A stretch of 10,119 nt of DNA. Origin: Blastomyces gilchristii SLH14081. Its lineage: Eukaryota; Ascomycota; Eurotiomycetes; Onygenales; Ajellomycetaceae. The position numbers and the translations under genes are program-made. Shown here piece after piece: positions 7,400 to 10,119 of the stretch. The stretch spans positions 18,986-29,104 of the forward strand of contig NW_003101621.1 in NCBI RefSeq assembly GCF_000003855.2. Reading direction: 5' to 3'. The notes beneath the pieces were generated by a model. It saw nothing but the letters and a program-made list of their open reading frames with translations, was not told the DNA's origin and did not search any database. Every line of letters begins with the position of its first letter. Positions within the stretch are counted from its first letter, which is position 1.

Positions 7400-8300
7400 T
7401 GATTTATATGTTCTTAAGATTCAATTATATCAGATCTTCTATCTTATATTATTTAGCAGAGTCTCAGTAAATATTAATTTAATCTTCTTAATTCTATTTA
7501 ATGCTTATTATGAAGACTTCTGCTCAATTATGAGTATCTCAGAGTTTTATTACTATATTATCAGTGATCTGAATTGAACTGCAGAGATTTCATATAAACT
7601 ATATAATCTCTAAAAGATCTAACATCTTTATGTGATAATTATATATAAGAAAGAATAGACTTATATCTATTAAAATAACATCTTAATCATTGATAGTGAT
7701 CTCTGTATGTAGAAGAAGATTATATCAGTTATCTTATAAGTAGTTATAGAACTTATAAAGATAATTCTTTACAGTCTAAATTATTCATTCTGATACATCA
7801 TTGATCTTGAGCTGATAAATAGTTAACAGATAGTATATAATCTTGAGAACTTGACACATTCTTATTTAGAGAGTACTTATGAATTAGCAGCTCTGATCTG
7901 ACACTATAGATCTTAGTAACTTATATATTCAGTAGAATGAGCTCTGTAGAAAAGCTTCAGTGACTTGTTCAGTATTCATTTTATTACAAGATTTTAATAT
8001 TATATCTTTGCTTAATTAATTTATAATGATTAGAATATTTCTACAATCTTTACTCTTAGAGAGATTAATAGTGAAGTTAATTATTATATCTTATCAGATT
8101 CTATTAGAAATACTAAACAGTTTCAGCAGATCTTTTCTATAGTTCTTTTATAAGATGATAAAAGAATAATAGATACAGTTTCAGATAAAGCATCTGATAC
8201 TGTTTAATATCTCAGACTAGTAGAACTCTCAGAAGATCATTCTATACAGTTGTTCACAGTCTGAATAATCAGTTATATACAAATCATGCATCTCTTGCAT
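7400..8300 (-). other. Gypsy integrase: zinc-binding part and DDE core
   Basis: The HHCC zinc site is damaged: His kept at 8286-8288, second His now Tyr (8265-8267), first Cys kept (8175-8177), second Cys now Tyr (8166-8168). In the core the first catalytic Asp is Asn (8076-8078), the second Asp is kept (7896-7898) in an Ile-Val-Ser-Asp block, and Glu is kept (7788-7790). Asp to Glu is 36 codons, an exact DX35E spacing, and all lie in one frame. The right edge is the zinc site; the left edge, toward the chromodomain, is approximate. Confidence 0.9.
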
Positions 8301-8649
8301 TATTCAGATGTGTAAGAATTCAGAGTGAGAGACTTAGTATTATTTATAAAATTATAGAGTGTTATTATCATTAATTAAATATTCTGAGATATTAGTTCTT
8401 ATACATAGTTCTGGGGAAAATCAGGTTGCTTCTTGATATACTGCTTTGATAAGTACTTAGAGAAGTTCATCAGTTTGAGCTGTTATATACTATAATTCAT
8501 TCAGTATAGATCTGAAGAATATTCTGATCAGTGAAGTATGTATAGTACTATAAATAATCTTATTATAATAATTAACTAATATCTTCAGATTCAAGAGTCA
8601 GTGTTCTTGATTCATTCAGCATGTATCTGTTATATTAAACAGCATATCT

Positions 8650-9355
8650 TGTTCTTATCATGAGAGAGCATCTGCTATCAAGTTCTGGCTGTCAGAGCAG
8701 TAGTATATTATAAAATAAAAGCAGCTTAGAAACTCTGATTATTGTATCTATCATTCAGTGAGTTTACAGATTATTATGAAGTATTTAAGATTCTTATAAT
8801 CTGTGATTATCTCAAATTTAAAGATACTTCAGAGTTTAGAGTCTCATTCTTCTAGATAGTGTATAATCGCAAGAAGTTTCTTATCATAGATCTCATAATT
8901 ACATTTAACAGAACTCAGTTTCTTAGATATGAAGATATATAATTATAGAATATCTTTATTATTATATTATAATATCACTTCTTCTGTTATATAGTCAGAG
9001 AAATCAGCTTTAATAACTGTCTTATGATCAGAATTGAATATTATCAGTAGAGAGATATTAATAAACATCTTCTTTATCTGTGTAAATACAGCTGCAGCAT
9101 TTACTGATCATTGAAATACTGAGTCTTTCTTAGTAAGTTCTGTAAGTGATCTTATAATATCTGAGAAGTTTCATATAAATCACTGATAAAAGTTAATGAA
9201 TTCAATGAAGCTTTATACATCTTTCACAGTATATGAAGCTTCTCATTCAAGAATAGCAGAGATCTTCTCAGAATTCATTTGAATCTTCTTATCAGCTTCT
9301 ATGATGAAACCTAAGTATTTAGTACTCTTAACTTTAAAATCACACTTATCAATAT
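8650..9355 (-). other. Gypsy RT connection and RNase H domain
   Basis: The first part reads Asp-Ile-Asp-Lys-Cys and Lys-Tyr-Leu-Gly-Phe, as in the end of fungal gypsy reverse transcriptase, with Glu-TGA-Glu-Ala where the family has Glu-Trp-Glu-Ala. RNase H follows: catalytic Asp at 9003-9005, Glu in the Tyr-Glu-Ile-Tyr-Asp block at 8892-8894, Asp in Ile-Thr-Asp-Tyr-Lys-Asn at 8799-8801, and the Ala-Asp-Ala-Leu-Ser block with Asp at 8670-8672. The acidic residues survive but stops lie between them. Confidence 0.9.
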
Positions 9356-9910
9356 CAATTGATAGTTCTGTTCTCATAGTTATTATAATACTCTTCACAC
9401 ATGCTCTTAATACTCTTTTCTGAATCTATCAGTAAAGATGAGAATATTATCTAAATAAGCAGATACAAACTTATTAAGAAAATCTCAGAGTGCTCAGTTG
9501 ATATACTTCTGAAATGTACTAAGAGTATTAGTCAGTTCAAAGAGAGTGACTATTCATTCAAAGAGATTATAACATGTTTAGAATACTGTAAGTCATTCAT
9601 CTTCTTCAGTAATACAAATCTTATAAAATACAGTGATGACATCTAACTTTGTAAATTATTAAGCTTATCTAATTCATGCTAGAATTTCATTAATAAGAGA
9701 TAAGAAATAATAATCTTTCTTTATCAATCTGTTCAGATCTCAGTAGTTTATACAAAATTGAAGTTCTTTATCTGACTTCTTTACAAAGAGAATAGAAGCT
9801 GCAGTGAAAGAGTTACTAATATATATAAATTTCTTATTCAACAGATTAATGAGTGTCTTCTGAAGAAGAAGAAGTTCATCTTGAGACATATTATAAAGAA
9901 GATCTCACAG
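9356..9910 (-). other. Gypsy reverse transcriptase domain
   Basis: On the - strand the Leu-Tyr-Asn-Met-Ser block lies near 9880-9897, followed by Phe-Val-Lys-Lys and Cys-Ile-Asn-Tyr segments as in the family. The first catalytic Asp (Lys-Leu-Asp-Val) is kept at 9641-9643. The Tyr-x-Asp-Asp box at 9446-9457 reads Tyr-Leu-Asp-Asn, so one metal-binding Asp is lost. The segment upstream to the window edge (9911-10119) is in frame and resembles the linker between protease and reverse transcriptase. Confidence 0.9.
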
Positions 9911-10119
9911 TGACTCAGAGTTTTTATCATTCTTCTTTTCTAACTTGATACTGTGATTCACTTCTAAGTCTTGTAAAGAAGATATATTTATAATGTTATC
10001 TTATCAGAAGATATCTAGATATTCATAATATTATTGAGAAAGTTTTGTACAAGAATCTGTTATTATAGTACAGAATAACTTTTCTAGAGCTTTCTTAATA
10101 TCAGTCAGACTGATGAGAA

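Larger units (their letters stand above)
5870..10119 (-). mobile_element. Ty3/gypsy chromovirus, 3' part, decayed, running off the right edge
   Basis: Read on the - strand from the right edge, the order is reverse transcriptase, RNase H, zinc-binding and catalytic integrase, chromodomain, about 1 kb of noncoding DNA, then a 129-bp LTR. Integrase after RNase H plus a chromodomain places it among the fungal Ty3/gypsy chromoviruses. Gag, protease and the 5' LTR must lie to the right of 10119. The coding part is full of stops caused by transitions, with one probable single-base deletion. Its 3' end points at the Copia 3' end, 262 bases apart. Confidence 0.93.
7026..10119 (-). pseudogene. Gypsy pol polyprotein, partial and inactivated
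   Basis: On the - strand the frame enters at the right edge in the segment before reverse transcriptase and can be followed to a TAA at 7026-7028 after the chromodomain. Codons whose low coordinate is 2 mod 3 carry the reverse transcriptase; from about 9356 down, codons at 0 mod 3 carry RNase H, integrase and chromodomain. The change fits one lost base near 9355. Otherwise the frame is kept for over 3 kb while stops occur throughout, many TGA replacing Trp or Arg. Which TAA was the native end is uncertain; 7026 is the one that follows the last recognisable chromodomain residues. Gag and protease are outside the window. Confidence 0.9.

Overview
The window is two decayed LTR retrotransposons from what is most likely a filamentous fungus, probably an ascomycete (inference). 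They lie tail-to-tail in AT-rich DNA, with short stretches of ordinary composition at the left edge and between them. I see no host gene. The fungal assignment rests on three things: a Ty1/copia element next to a Ty3/gypsy element with a chromodomain, coding frames ruined almost only by C-to-T-type transitions on both strands (repeat-induced point mutation, RIP, or something like it), and abrupt changes between normal and AT-rich composition.

Layout: 1-351 is a normal-composition flank with no recognised gene. About 352-417 is an inverted fragment related to the LTR that follows. 438-5607 is a complete 5,170-bp Copia element on the + strand. It has two 100-bp LTRs, a 5-bp target-site duplication GTTTC on each side, a primer-binding site right after the 5' LTR, one gag-pol reading frame (644-5305) and a short polypurine tract before the 3' LTR. 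Gag zinc knuckle, protease, integrase, reverse transcriptase and RNase H are recognisable in that order and all in one frame. The frame holds dozens of stop codons, but I found no frameshift.

5613-5869 is a spacer with four spaced TGACCTCG repeats, a TTA/TTC microsatellite and a perfect 9-bp palindrome. 5870-10119 is the 3' part of a Ty3/gypsy chromovirus on the - strand: its 3' LTR (5870-5998), about 1 kb of very AT-rich noncoding DNA, and a broken pol (7026 to the right edge) with chromodomain, integrase, RNase H and reverse transcriptase read from left to right. Gag, protease and the 5' LTR lie beyond the window.

The most notable signal is the mutation pattern. Inside both elements CpG is almost absent and CpC/GpG is rare, while CpA/TpG stays common. 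Classical RIP prefers CpA. The five differences between the two Copia LTRs fit the same picture: all are transitions, two at CpC, two at CpG and one at CpA. The damage also stops near the ends of the Copia element, leaving the LTRs, the start of gag and the flanks close to normal. Neither element can code for working proteins.
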